A stretch of DNA of 47,963 nucleotides, taken from Spirochaetia bacterium (GTDB taxonomy: Bacteria; Spirochaetota; Spirochaetia; Treponematales; Breznakiellaceae). A program made the position numbers and the translations under genes. Of the stretch, positions 33,517 through 41,273 are shown one piece after another (position 1 is the first letter of the stretch; the number at the start of each line of letters is the position of its first letter). A model generated the notes under the pieces. It was not told where the DNA came from. It saw only the letters and a program-made list of their open reading frames with translations, and ran no database searches. Location: positions 1 to 47,963 of the forward strand of contig BNUU01000012.1 of assembly GCA_025997595.1 (NCBI GenBank), in the 5' to 3' direction.

Positions 33517-33981
33517 TTAAGGATGATCCGCAATCAGCTTTCCCCGCTGTCCCGTCAGTTCAAGGTAGGCGATGTCCGCAAGGCCGAAGTTTGCGTTTTT
33601 GGTAAAGGCCTTGGTGTATTCGTCGTAGAGCATATCCTCGTACATTTCACCCGCAAAGCCTTCGTCAAGAAGTCCTGACTTCTGCACCGTGTTCCGCATC
33701 CCGGTGATCAGGGTTTTTACCAAGAATGTTTCCAGGGCTTCGCACTGTTCGTAGAGCTTGTCGGTTTTATCGATTTTTGCTTTATGAGAATTGCCAATGG
33801 ATGAAGTTTCGCTTTCGTCATTCTGCGCCTTTGTCAAAATATCAGCAAAACTGCTGCCGGCAAGGCTGCCGCCTTCCCTGGCAGAACTGTTCCCCGCAGT
33901 ATTTCTGCGCGCAATACTTAATGATTCCAGAGAGAATCTGTTCTGATCAAGGTACTGTGCGCCAAGGCTTCCTACATCCAT
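33517..33981 (-). CDS. flgJ: Flagellar rod-binding protein (FlgJ N-terminal domain only)
   Basis: This 154-residue protein has a core (about residues 75-140) that matches the rod-binding domain of FlgJ: a CEALETFLVKTLITGMRNT helix, then SGLLDEGFAGEMYEDMLYDEYTKAF. The muramidase domain of enteric FlgJ is absent, as is usual in spirochaetes. It should cap or guide assembly of the periplasmic flagellar rod. The ATG at 33981 follows GAGG. It lies 12 nt after flgG, completing a flgF-flgG-flgJ set like that of other treponemes. Confidence 0.9.
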   Translation of the reverse strand: MDVGSLGAQYLDQNRFSLESLSIARRNTAGNSSAREGGSLAGSSFADILTKAQNDESETSSIGNSHKAKIDKTDKLYEQCEALETFLVKTLITGMRNTVQKSGLLDEGFAGEMYEDMLYDEYTKAFTKNANFGLADIAYLELTGQRGKLIADHP

Positions 33982-33993
33982 TTTAATTCCTCA

Positions 33994-34794
33994 CTATCTC
34001 TTTAAAGCGGTTGCGGTGCCCAGCATGTTGTCACTGGTCTGTATGGTTTTGGAATTGAATTCGTAGGCGCGCTGGGCCACGATAAGGTCCACCATGGCCT
34101 TTACCACGGACACGTTGGACATTTCCAGGAACTTGTGCTCAAGCTGGCCCATGCCGTCATAGCCGGGGCGGCCGGCTATGGCGTCCCCGGAAGCGCCGCT
34201 TACCTTGAAAAGATTTTCCCCCACCGCGGTAAGACCCACGGGGTTGGGGAAACGGTAGAGGTCTATCTGTCCCACGTCAATGGGATTATTTTGATCGATG
34301 GTGGGGACCTTTACCCCTACCCTGCCGTCCTTGGATATGGTGATGGTTTCGGGGAGGAAGCCCTCGGGCATGACGATGTCCGGGAGCAGCCAGTAGCCCT
34401 GGCTCGTCACCATGCGGCCGTCGGAATCGACCTTGAAGGAGCCGTTCCGGGTATAGGCATAACTGCCGTCGTACATCTGGATGCGGAAAAAGCCTTCCCC
34501 CACAATGGCCGCGTCGGTGGGCACATCGGTGGACTGGGGCGCGCCCTGGCTGAATATCCGCTGGGTGTCCGCAAGTTTGACGCCGTGGCCCATCTGGATG
34601 CCCACGGGGACTACGGTGTCCTCGGTGGCCGGTGTGCCCGCGGTCTTTACGGTCTGGTAGAGGAGGTCCTCAAAATCGGCCCGCTGCATCTTGTAGCCCG
34701 TGGTGTTCACGTTTGCAAGGTTATTGGAAATCGTATCAATATTGGCCTGCTGGCCTATCATCCCGGAAGCGCCGGTCCATAAACTTCTAACCAT
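33994..34794 (-). CDS. flgG: Flagellar distal rod protein FlgG
   Basis: This 266-residue protein has the family N-terminus SLWTGASGMIGQQANIDTIS, with NNLANVNTTGYK. The central domain contains GEGFFRIQMYDGSYAYTRNGSF. The C-terminal rod signature is VSVVKAMVDLIVAQRAYEFN and the SKTIQTSDNMLGTA helix. Its length matches FlgG (about 260). It polymerises as the distal rod of the periplasmic flagellum. The ATG follows GAGGAG with 6-nt spacing. Two perfect palindromes separate it from flgF. Confidence 0.97.
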   Translation of the reverse strand: MVRSLWTGASGMIGQQANIDTISNNLANVNTTGYKMQRADFEDLLYQTVKTAGTPATEDTVVPVGIQMGHGVKLADTQRIFSQGAPQSTDVPTDAAIVGEGFFRIQMYDGSYAYTRNGSFKVDSDGRMVTSQGYWLLPDIVMPEGFLPETITISKDGRVGVKVPTIDQNNPIDVGQIDLYRFPNPVGLTAVGENLFKVSGASGDAIAGRPGYDGMGQLEHKFLEMSNVSVVKAMVDLIVAQRAYEFNSKTIQTSDNMLGTATALKR

Positions 34795-34816
34795 CTTTTA
34801 CTCCTCTATATTCCGT

Positions 34817-34841
34817 GGAGTTTTTGTTTTACAAAAACTCC
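34817..34841. repeat. Perfect palindrome in the flgF-flgG gap
   Basis: GGAGTTTTTGT (34817-34827) and ACAAAAACTCC (34831-34841) form an 11-bp perfect stem with a TTT loop. It lies about 12 nt upstream of the flgG ribosome-binding site. It could be an RNA-stability or processing hairpin or a weak attenuator. Confidence 0.75.
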
Positions 34842-34843
34842 CA

Positions 34844-34870
34844 GGTTAAAAAATCAAGGATTTTTTAACC
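34844..34870. repeat. Perfect palindrome covering the flgF stop codon
   Basis: GGTTAAAAAATC (34844-34855) and GATTTTTTAACC (34859-34870) form a 12-bp perfect stem with a 3-nt loop. The flgF stop codon (34865-34867) lies inside one arm. It is adjacent to a second palindrome, and the pair makes a double hairpin in the mRNA. Confidence 0.75.
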
Positions 34871-35719
34871 GTTCATACGGGTAACTTGGTTGATCAGGGT
34901 GCCCAGCATGGTGTCCCCGCTCTGGATGATCTTCTGGTTTGCCTCGTAGGCGCGGTTTATTTCGATCATCCGTACCATCTCCACCACGGGGTCCACGTTG
35001 GAGGCTTCGGTGAAGCCCTGCACCACCCGGGGGCGGCGGCCTTCTTCGATTACTTCCGCGGGGCCCGAGGTATCGCTTTCCCGGTAGAGACTGGAACCCT
35101 GTTTTTCAAGGTAGCGGTCAAGGTCGAATTCCACGAGTTTGAGGGTGTCCAAAAGGGCGGTCTGTTCCCAGGTGTTGTTTTCACGGGAAATCATCAAATC
35201 GGGATCGTCGGCATAGGCGGCGTTTATCCAGATTTGGCCGTTCTTGTCAACCTGAAAATTGTTGGCCTTTACCTTGATGGGCCCGTTTTCTCCCAGCACG
35301 GGATAGCCTTCCTTGGTTTCAAGAAAACCCTCTTTGCCAAGCTGAAAGGAACCGTTCCGGGTATACCGTTCGCCCCAGGGGGTGGCCACGGTGAAGAAGC
35401 CCTTGCCGTCCAGGGCGATATCGAAATCGCTCTGGGTTTCCTTCATGGCCCCCTGTTCAAAATCGGTGTAGAGCTCGTTGAGCTCCACCCCCATGCCGAG
35501 CTTGCCCATGATGGGGGCCGCATCGGCGGAACCAAAGGGATGCCGGTAGACCCCGTCATCATCGGTGCGCCGCAGGAGCAGTTCAGGGAAGGACTTGAAA
35601 GCCGCAACATCCTTCTTATAACCGTCTGAATCCACGTTGGCCAGATTATTTGCCACCGTATCAAGCCGCCACTGTTGGGCCCGCATCCCGCTGGCCCCGG
35701 TATACCATCCTCTAATCAT
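34865..35719 (-). CDS. flgF: Flagellar proximal rod protein, FlgF/FlgG family
   Basis: This 284-residue protein opens MIRGWYTGASGMRAQQWRLD, with VANNLANVDSDGYKKD. It has the FDIALDGKGFFTV and GERYTRNGSFQL central motifs and ends with VDPVVEMVRMIEINRAYEAN and the IIQSGDTMLGTLI helix. It is the second FlgG-like protein of the operon and corresponds to FlgF in the usual spirochaete pairing. The ATG at 35719 lies only 6 nt after a sigma-28 -10 element, so the mRNA may be leaderless; no ribosome-binding site is seen. Confidence 0.94.
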   Translation of the reverse strand: MIRGWYTGASGMRAQQWRLDTVANNLANVDSDGYKKDVAAFKSFPELLLRRTDDDGVYRHPFGSADAAPIMGKLGMGVELNELYTDFEQGAMKETQSDFDIALDGKGFFTVATPWGERYTRNGSFQLGKEGFLETKEGYPVLGENGPIKVKANNFQVDKNGQIWINAAYADDPDLMISRENNTWEQTALLDTLKLVEFDLDRYLEKQGSSLYRESDTSGPAEVIEEGRRPRVVQGFTEASNVDPVVEMVRMIEINRAYEANQKIIQSGDTMLGTLINQVTRMNG

Positions 35720-35725
35720 ACTTTA

Positions 35726-35752
35726 GTATCGGCACGGTTCAAATCAAATTTA
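35726..35752 (-). promoter_or_regulatory. Sigma-28 (FliA) flagellar promoter for flgF-flgG-flgJ
   Basis: On the minus strand TAAA (35752-35749) is followed after exactly 15 nt by GCCGATAC (35733-35726), against the consensus TAAA-N15-GCCGATAA. Extended, the -35 reads TAAATTTG. The -35 shares the stop codon of the decayed permease gene. The predicted start lies at or within a few bases of the flgF ATG. Confidence 0.8.
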
Positions 35753-35935
35753 GCCTTTTACCGCCCCTGAGGTCATACCGCTGACCAGGTATTTCTGCAT
35801 GAAAAATCCGATAATGATGATGGGGGTCATGGTTATGGCGGCAGCGGCGCTGCATTTTCCCCAATCCACGGATACGGCCCCCACATATCGGGCGATACCC
35901 ACCGTCAGGGGATAGGTATTGATATTGGTTCTGGG
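35750..35935 (-). pseudogene. Remnant (3' end) of a MalG-type sugar ABC-transporter permease gene
   Basis: The minus strand encodes NTYPLTVGIARYVGAVSVDW, then helix-forming AAAAITMTPIIIIGFFMQKY and LVSGMTSGAVKG before TAA (35750-35752). This is the standard C-terminus of carbohydrate ABC permeases of the MalG group, including the last membrane helix and the GAVKG end. Upstream in this frame a TAG occurs within about 12 codons of the first homologous residue, and homology stops near 35935, where AraC-like coding begins on the other strand. About 60 of some 280 residues remain, so the gene is dead. It points to loss of a sugar-transport locus. Confidence 0.8.
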
Positions 35936-36572
35936 CGATACCTACCAAAAGGAGCGGCTGCTTCAGCCTGACATACCTCCCTCGGTTCATCTTGATTTTT
36001 CCGAACTGACCGATCTTATCCATGAGCTGGAACGGCTGATGCTCTGTAAAAAAATCATGAAGGACGCCTATGAGGCGGTTTACCGGATAACTGTTTTTAA
36101 CATGATGGTTGCCTATTTTCCGGTAAATAAGCCGGATAAAAGTACCGGGGAAATCCCCCAATGGCTGCACTGGCTGAGCCTTGAAATGCTTAAAAAGGAA
36201 AATTTCAAGAAAGGACTGCCCGCCCTGTACAAACTGTCCGGCAAAAGCCCGGAACATCTTTCCCGATCCTGTAAAAAATATCTCCATAAAACCCCCTCAA
36301 AACTGATTAACGATATCCGCCTTGAACATTCGGCAAAGCTGCTGGCTACCACGAATATGCCCATAATTGACTTAATGGAAGACTGCGGCTTTGAATCCCT
36401 CAGTTATTTCTATCACCGGTTTAAAGAGCACTACGGGATTTCTCCCAATGGGTTCAGAAAAAACGGAGAGGCGGAGCAGATATACCGGATGGGAGAACTT
36501 TCGGTAAGGGCCGAGATACCAACCGCCTTCACACCCCTGGATGCGGGGAAAAAATCCCGTTCACCCGGTTAA
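35919..36572 (+). CDS. N-terminally truncated AraC-family regulator (probable pseudogene)
   Basis: The frame opens only with a TTG and no ribosome-binding site and gives 217 residues. Residues 105-205 form the double helix-turn-helix of AraC proteins: ALYKLSGKSPEHLSRSCKKY, then helices ending with the typical CGFESLSYFYHRFKEHYGIS. The middle, GDTYQKERLLQPDIPPSVHL, resembles the linker of sugar-responsive AraC regulators. The N-terminal cupin (about 90-100 residues) is missing and is replaced by the antisense of a permease remnant. If the protein is made it would have DNA binding without a sensor. It is most simply a relic of the same lost sugar locus. Confidence 0.75.
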   Translation: MILVLGDTYQKERLLQPDIPPSVHLDFSELTDLIHELERLMLCKKIMKDAYEAVYRITVFNMMVAYFPVNKPDKSTGEIPQWLHWLSLEMLKKENFKKGLPALYKLSGKSPEHLSRSCKKYLHKTPSKLINDIRLEHSAKLLATTNMPIIDLMEDCGFESLSYFYHRFKEHYGISPNGFRKNGEAEQIYRMGELSVRAEIPTAFTPLDAGKKSRSPG

Positions 36573-36629
36573 ACCCGGCCCGGGCCGCTTCTTGTTTAAA
36601 AATCAAAATATTGATAGCATTTTAACCGG

Positions 36630-37514
36630 ATGAAGCAGCACCGTACGATTAATCAGCATGAGCGCCGGAAGGGACAGGGGGCGGTTTTTGGCGCCGCGAT
36701 CCTCTGGAGTACCAGCGGTTTATTCATTAAACTGATTGATTGGCACCCCCTGGCGATTGCGGGCATACGGAGCTTTATTGCGGCCCTTTTTCTGCTGGCG
36801 GTCCGCCTTATATTCCCCCCCAGGGCGGGGAGCGAAAAGAACAGGCTTCTGCCCCTCTGCGCCGGGGGCACACTCTACGCCCTTACGATGATTAGTTTTG
36901 TCACCGCCAACAAGCTTACCTCCTCGGCGAACGCCATCATGCTCCAGTACAGCGCCCCGCTTTGGGCCAGTCTTTTGGGCTGGCTGCTGGTTAAAGAAAA
37001 ACCCCATTGGGAACACTGGGGCGCCCTGGCGCTGGTGGCGGGGGGGCTGGCCCTCTTTTTCCGGGATGGCCTAAGCACGGGCCACCTTTTTGGAGACGGG
37101 GTTGCCGTACTTTCAGGGGTCTTCTTCGGCGCCCATTCGGCGGTTTTGCGGATAATGAAGAACGGGAACACCCGGGATTCCATGCTCCTGGCCCATGTGC
37201 TGAACGCCGCCATCGGTCTTCCCTTCGTTATTATCTATACTCCGTATTTTACCGTACAAACGGCTATATCCATCCTGTTTATGGGGCTCATACAGGTAGG
37301 CTGCGCATCCATCCTCTTTGCCTACGGTATCAAACGGGTCAGCGCGGTCCAGGCCATGCTCACCGCCATGATTGAACCGGTGCTGAACCCCGCCTGGGTC
37401 TTCGCGGTTACCGGGGAAAAACCTTCGGCTTCCGCCCTTTTGGGAGGGGGGATCATTATTGCCGCGGTTGCGGCTTCTTCCTATATAGGAAAGCGCCGGG
37501 AACTGAGGCAGTAA
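36630..37514 (+). CDS. DMT superfamily transporter (EamA family)
   Basis: This 294-residue membrane protein has two EamA repeats of five helices each, about residues 15-145 and 155-290. Family marks include the opening AAILWSTSGLFIKLI, the SANAIMLQYSAPLW motif at the fourth helix of repeat one, and VSAVQAMLTAMIEPVLNPAW in repeat two. Such carriers usually export amino acids, drugs or other small metabolites across the inner membrane; the substrate cannot be inferred. It follows the decayed AraC gene by 57 nt, and the alkyltransferase-like gene begins 8 nt after it. Confidence 0.92.
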   Translation: MKQHRTINQHERRKGQGAVFGAAILWSTSGLFIKLIDWHPLAIAGIRSFIAALFLLAVRLIFPPRAGSEKNRLLPLCAGGTLYALTMISFVTANKLTSSANAIMLQYSAPLWASLLGWLLVKEKPHWEHWGALALVAGGLALFFRDGLSTGHLFGDGVAVLSGVFFGAHSAVLRIMKNGNTRDSMLLAHVLNAAIGLPFVIIYTPYFTVQTAISILFMGLIQVGCASILFAYGIKRVSAVQAMLTAMIEPVLNPAWVFAVTGEKPSASALLGGGIIIAAVAASSYIGKRRELRQ

Positions 37515-37522
37515 GGGTACCA

Positions 37523-37825
37523 GTGATCGAAGTTACCCGCCGTATTATCGGTATTATCCACTCGATTCCGCCGGGCAAGGTTGCCTCCTACCGGGATGTG
37601 GCCCGGGCGGCGGGGCTCTTCAACGGGGCGCGGCAGGTTGCCCGGATCCTCCACTCCATGTCGGAAACACAAAAACTCCCCTGGCACCGGATCATCCGCT
37701 CCGATGGACACATCGCCCTGCCGGCAGGGGACGGCGGGGATTTGCAGGCGGCGCTTCTGCGGGCCGAAGGGGTGAGGGTATCAAAAACGCTGCGGGTGGA
37801 TATGTCACAGTACAGTTTTTATTAA
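37523..37825 (+). CDS. Alkyltransferase-like (ATL/MGMT-fold) DNA-binding protein
   Basis: This 100-residue protein corresponds to the DNA-binding domain of O6-alkylguanine alkyltransferases. The helix-turn-helix PPGKVASYRDVARAAG and the Arg-finger region GARQVARIL are present. The active-site motif reads P-W54-H-R instead of P-C-H-R, so the methyl-accepting Cys is replaced by Trp, the hallmark of ATL proteins. ATL proteins bind O6-alkylguanine and hand it to nucleotide excision repair rather than reversing it. It starts at a GTG and lies 8 nt after the transporter gene, which suggests co-transcription. Confidence 0.92.
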   Translation: MIEVTRRIIGIIHSIPPGKVASYRDVARAAGLFNGARQVARILHSMSETQKLPWHRIIRSDGHIALPAGDGGDLQAALLRAEGVRVSKTLRVDMSQYSFY

Positions 37826-37946
37826 AAACTTTTATTTATCACTCAAACAAATAAAAAAAACTCCGATAAAAATATATGTTCTTAAGCAAAAACGGCAGGG
37901 ACGTAAAAAACAACAAATTCCTTACATCCTTATGGGCAGGCGACAT

Positions 37947-39080
37947 ATGAGAAAACTGGGATTTTTATTATTCATGATGGCCATGGCAGTATCCCTTTCC
38001 GCTCAAAGCAGCACGTTTGACGTTTTTGTTTATGTTAGCCCTGCTGTAGGCGGAACAGCCGAGGAACGGGAATATTTTGATTTCAATTTACAGGAAGAGG
38101 TGAAGGGGGGCGGCTACGCATTGACCAATGCTCTGTATGACGACCCTGATGAGGCATGGTCTTATTCGGACTTTTATATTGATGTTGAATTGTCCTACGA
38201 TGCAGAATACGATGAACATATCATTACCCTGATGCTATACAACACCTGGACCGGGGAACTGATTGTTACCAGCGGCATGGCCTATCAGACCCTCGAAGAG
38301 ATGTACGATTGGAACCTGACCATGATCTACCGCGTTATGGCGAACGCCCCTATTTTGAAAAAGTACGATGACGGAACCGGATTTGAAACCGTGGTGGAAA
38401 ACGGCCCCACCTTTGGACTTGGATTCGGAGACCCCTATTGGCTGCACATAGGCGTCCGCGCAGGGCCTTCGGTACGGCTTTATTCGCCGTTACAATCGGT
38501 CAAGACCACGGGATTCGGCTTTGATATGGGGCTGCAGGCGATGTTGCTGCTGAAGCCCTTCCTGGGGGTTCAGGCAGAGGCAATATTCACCATGGACCAT
38601 GCGCCTGCCCTGGGTATTTTTGATAATAAACTAACCGCAACGAAGTGGGACAATACATCCTTTTCGCTGCTGTTCCCGGTGGTAGTCAAGGGAATTTTCC
38701 ATGCCGGAAAGTTTTTACTTGCCCCCTTTGCCGGGTTGTATGTCTGGATTCCCATGGGGATGACCAACGGCAGATCCTATGGTTCGCCTCTGCCCCTGGG
38801 ATTTACGGCGGGGCTTGATTTCGGGCTGCCTCTGGGACCAGGGACCCTGTTTTTTGATACCCGATACTGGGCCGATTTCAGCGCTACAAAGATGAATGAT
38901 GGAACGCCCCTGTACCGGCGGAGCATGATAACCTTATCGGTGGGGTACGAATGGAAACTCTTCCGAAAACGCCCGAAAAAAATATCGAAGCCGGGCTCGG
39001 CGGCGGGGCCTGATCTCCTGCCGAATCAGGCTGATTCTATGAATCAGGCTGATCTCCTGCCGAATCCTGCTGATTCATAG
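37947..39080 (+). CDS. Predicted outer-membrane beta-barrel protein
   Basis: This 377-residue protein has a signal peptide (MRKLGFLLFMMAMAVSLSAQ, cut after SAQ). The first half (about 25-140) is a soluble acidic domain. From about residue 150 come alternating amphipathic strands rich in Gly and aromatic residues (GLGFGDPYWLHIGVRAGPSV, GLDFGLPLGPG, FDTRYWADFSA, LSVGYEWKLF), as in small treponemal outer-membrane barrels. The last 25 residues are a low-complexity tail with repeated NQAD/DLLPN units. I chose the ATG at 37947 (GGCAGG 7 nt upstream) over the one at 37932. Its stop overlaps the queA stop on the opposite strand by 6 nt. No named family is recognised. Confidence 0.8.
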   Translation: MRKLGFLLFMMAMAVSLSAQSSTFDVFVYVSPAVGGTAEEREYFDFNLQEEVKGGGYALTNALYDDPDEAWSYSDFYIDVELSYDAEYDEHIITLMLYNTWTGELIVTSGMAYQTLEEMYDWNLTMIYRVMANAPILKKYDDGTGFETVVENGPTFGLGFGDPYWLHIGVRAGPSVRLYSPLQSVKTTGFGFDMGLQAMLLLKPFLGVQAEAIFTMDHAPALGIFDNKLTATKWDNTSFSLLFPVVVKGIFHAGKFLLAPFAGLYVWIPMGMTNGRSYGSPLPLGFTAGLDFGLPLGPGTLFFDTRYWADFSATKMNDGTPLYRRSMITLSVGYEWKLFRKRPKKISKPGSAAGPDLLPNQADSMNQADLLPNPADS

Positions 39081-39087
39081 AATCAGC
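39011..39087. repeat. Direct repeat and palindrome at the barrel/queA convergence
   Basis: TGATCTCCTGCCGAATC occurs at 39011-39027 and again at 39050-39066 (39-bp unit). GCTGATTC (39069-39076) and GAATCAGC (39080-39087) form an 8-bp perfect hairpin with a 3-nt loop that holds both stop codons. It may end or stabilise both convergent transcripts. No T-tract follows. Confidence 0.75.
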
Positions 39088-40181
39088 ATGGCGTCGCCGT
39101 AGCTGAAAAAACGGTAGCCCTCCCGTACCGCCTCGGCATAACTTTCCAGAATGAATTCCCTGCCGGCGAAGGCCGATACCAACATCAGCAGTGTTGATTC
39201 GGGGGTGTGAAAATTGGTAAAAAGGGCGTCCGCAACTTTAAAAGAATAACCGGGATAGATAAAAATCGAAGTACTCCCCTCCCCCCTCCGCAGTTTTCCT
39301 GATGCTTCATTCCAGGCGGATTCCAAAGTACGGACACTGGTGGTCCCCACGGCGATGATTTTTCGGCCCGCAGTTTTTGCGTTTTCGATGCGGGACGCGG
39401 TTTCATCGTCAATGCGGTAAACCTCTTCGTGCATCTTGTGTTCCTCAATATTTTCCACACGTACCGGGAGAAAAGTACCCAGCCCCACATGGAGGGTAAC
39501 AAAGGCGCTCTCAATCCCCGCCGCCGCAAGCCGCTCCAAAAGCTCACGGCTAAAGTGGAGCCCTGCGGTAGGCGCCGCAGAGGAACCGATAACATCCGCA
39601 TAAACCGTCTGATAGCGTTCGCTGTCCGCCGCAGTATCACTGCGCCTGATATAGGGCGGCAGGGGTATGCGGCCGTTTTTATCCAGCCATTCATCATTTA
39701 TGGGCCGATCAAACTTCACGATGCGGAACTCCCCGGCGCCGGCCTCGATCCCGGTTATTTCCCCTTCGACGCCCCCTGCGAACACATAACGGCTTCCCGG
39801 CCTCCGCCGTTTGGCCCGCCGGACCATGGCGCGCCAAACCGTTCCTGATTCACCGTCCGGTGAAGGGGCGTCATTCTTCACCTTGTTGATGAGAAGGAAT
39901 TCCACCTGCGCCCCGGCGGTCTGGCCCGTTGTCTGCGCCGTCCCCAAAAGCCGGGCCTTGCGGACCCGTGAATTGTTGAATACCAGGAGCGGCGGAGCCG
40001 CTCCTGAGGCAGCCCCCCGGAAACCGGTCCCCAACAAATCGGGAAGATCCGCCGCCATGCGGTGTTCTCTGGCCCGCGTCTTCCGGTCAAGCACCATGAG
40101 CCGGGACTGCCCCCGCTCCGCCGGAGGGTACTGGGCGATTAAATGCCCGGGAAGTTCAAATGAAAAATCCTTGGTTCGCAT
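39075..40181 (-). CDS. queA: S-adenosylmethionine:tRNA ribosyltransferase-isomerase
   Basis: QueA (368 residues) transfers and rearranges the ribosyl part of SAM onto preQ1-tRNA, giving epoxyqueuosine. Visible family motifs are FSFELPGHLIAQYPPAERGQ, the VFNNSRVRKARL block, LPPYIRR, the SAAPTAGLHFSRELLE active-site segment, TLHVGLGTFLPVR and TNFHTPESTLLMLVSAFAG. It acts after Tgt, whose gene lies at 9039-10175. An insertion near residues 100-110 separates strands but the core is intact. It is the last gene after ruvB (12-nt gap) in the ruvA-kinase-ruvB-queA unit. Confidence 0.98.
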   Translation of the reverse strand: MRTKDFSFELPGHLIAQYPPAERGQSRLMVLDRKTRAREHRMAADLPDLLGTGFRGAASGAAPPLLVFNNSRVRKARLLGTAQTTGQTAGAQVEFLLINKVKNDAPSPDGESGTVWRAMVRRAKRRRPGSRYVFAGGVEGEITGIEAGAGEFRIVKFDRPINDEWLDKNGRIPLPPYIRRSDTAADSERYQTVYADVIGSSAAPTAGLHFSRELLERLAAAGIESAFVTLHVGLGTFLPVRVENIEEHKMHEEVYRIDDETASRIENAKTAGRKIIAVGTTSVRTLESAWNEASGKLRRGEGSTSIFIYPGYSFKVADALFTNFHTPESTLLMLVSAFAGREFILESYAEAVREGYRFFSYGDAMLIL

Positions 40182-40193
40182 TTTTTTCCGGCT

Positions 40194-41273
40194 CTAAAAG
40201 AGCAGCCCCTCGACCTGACCAGCGATCTTGCCGTTTCGCGGCTCAAGCTTGAGGTGTTCGTAGGCCATGGCGGTAACCACCCGGCCCCGGGGGGTGCGCT
40301 GGATGAGCCCCGCCTGGATCAAATAGGGCTCGTAGTAGTCTTCAAGGGTGTCCACCGATTCCCCGATGCTGATGGCCAGGGTTTCCGCGCCCACGGGGCC
40401 GCCGTTGTAGCGTTCGATGATGATCCGCAGAATTTCCCGGTCGTGTTTTTCCAGCCCCAGGGGATCAATTTCCAGCCGCCGCAGTCCATCCTCCACCACG
40501 GGCAGGGTGATGGAGGGTTCTCCCTTAATCTGGGCAAAGTCCCGCATCCGCCGCAAAAGCCGGTTCACCACACGGGGGGTACCCCGGGCGGAACGGGCCA
40601 GCAGAGCTGCGGCGTCATTATCAACCTTGGTGTTGAGTATCCCCGCGGAACGGCGGACGATGGCCTCCATGTCGGCGGCCTCGTAAAAAGAAAAACGGCA
40701 GGTGATGCCGAAACGGCCCACCAGGGGGCTGGAAACATTCCCCGCCTTGGTGGTGGCCCCCACCAGGGTAAAGGGCTGTATGGGAATCCTGATGGTGCGG
40801 GCGCTGGGCCCCTGCCCGATGATCCAGTCAAGCTCGTAGTCCTCCATGGCGATGTAGAGCATCTCCTCGATGGCGGGCTTGAGCCGGTGAATTTCATCGA
40901 TAAAAAAAACGGTCTTCTCGGTGACGGTGGTAAGTATCCCCGCAAGGTCCTTGGGCTTGTCCAGGGCCGGCGCGGAGGTTACCTTGAATTCCGCCCCCAG
41001 TTCATTGGCCACCACCTGGGCCAGGGTGGTCTTCCCCAATCCCGGCGGCCCGATGAGAAAAAGATGATCCAGACTTTCGTTCCGTTCCCGGGCGGCGGTG
41101 ATAAACACCGACAGGTTTTCCTTTATCTGCGTCTGGCCCATAAATTCCTTAAGGCTCCTGGGCCGGAGGGAAAGGTCCTTTTCATCCTCCGCCAGCGGCT
41201 TCTCCGGGTGGAGCATTCCCGTGGGGCCGGATAATGTTTCATCATTTGGTTTATTACTATCTTTTTTTTTCAT
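40194..41273 (-). CDS. ruvB: Holliday junction branch-migration ATPase RuvB
   Basis: This 359-residue AAA+ protein carries Walker [10 protein letters not shown] with K81, Walker B FIDEIHRL, sensor 1 LVGATTKAG, an arginine finger in SPLVGRFG and a C-terminal winged helix ([19 protein letters not shown]). Hexamers drive branch migration with RuvA during recombinational repair. An N-terminal acidic extension of about 30 residues precedes the standard start ([12 protein letters not shown]). Its ATG overlaps the stop of the upstream sensor kinase (ATGA), so its translation is coupled to that gene. Confidence 0.98.
   Translation of the reverse strand: MKKKDSNKPNDETLSGPTGMLHPEKPLAEDEKDLSLRPRSLKEFMGQTQIKENLSVFITAARERNESLDHLFLIGPPGLGKTTLAQVVANELGAEFKVTSAPALDKPKDLAGILTTVTEKTVFFIDEIHRLKPAIEEMLYIAMEDYELDWIIGQGPSARTIRIPIQPFTLVGATTKAGNVSSPLVGRFGITCRFSFYEAADMEAIVRRSAGILNTKVDNDAAALLARSARGTPRVVNRLLRRMRDFAQIKGEPSITLPVVEDGLRRLEIDPLGLEKHDREILRIIIERYNGGPVGAETLAISIGESVDTLEDYYEPYLIQAGLIQRTPRGRVVTAMAYEHLKLEPRNGKIAGQVEGLLF

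Noticed and set aside
35739..36287. 182-codon minus-strand open frame near flgF
   Set aside because: It crosses the permease/AraC scar in a different frame from both remnants and shows no family pattern.
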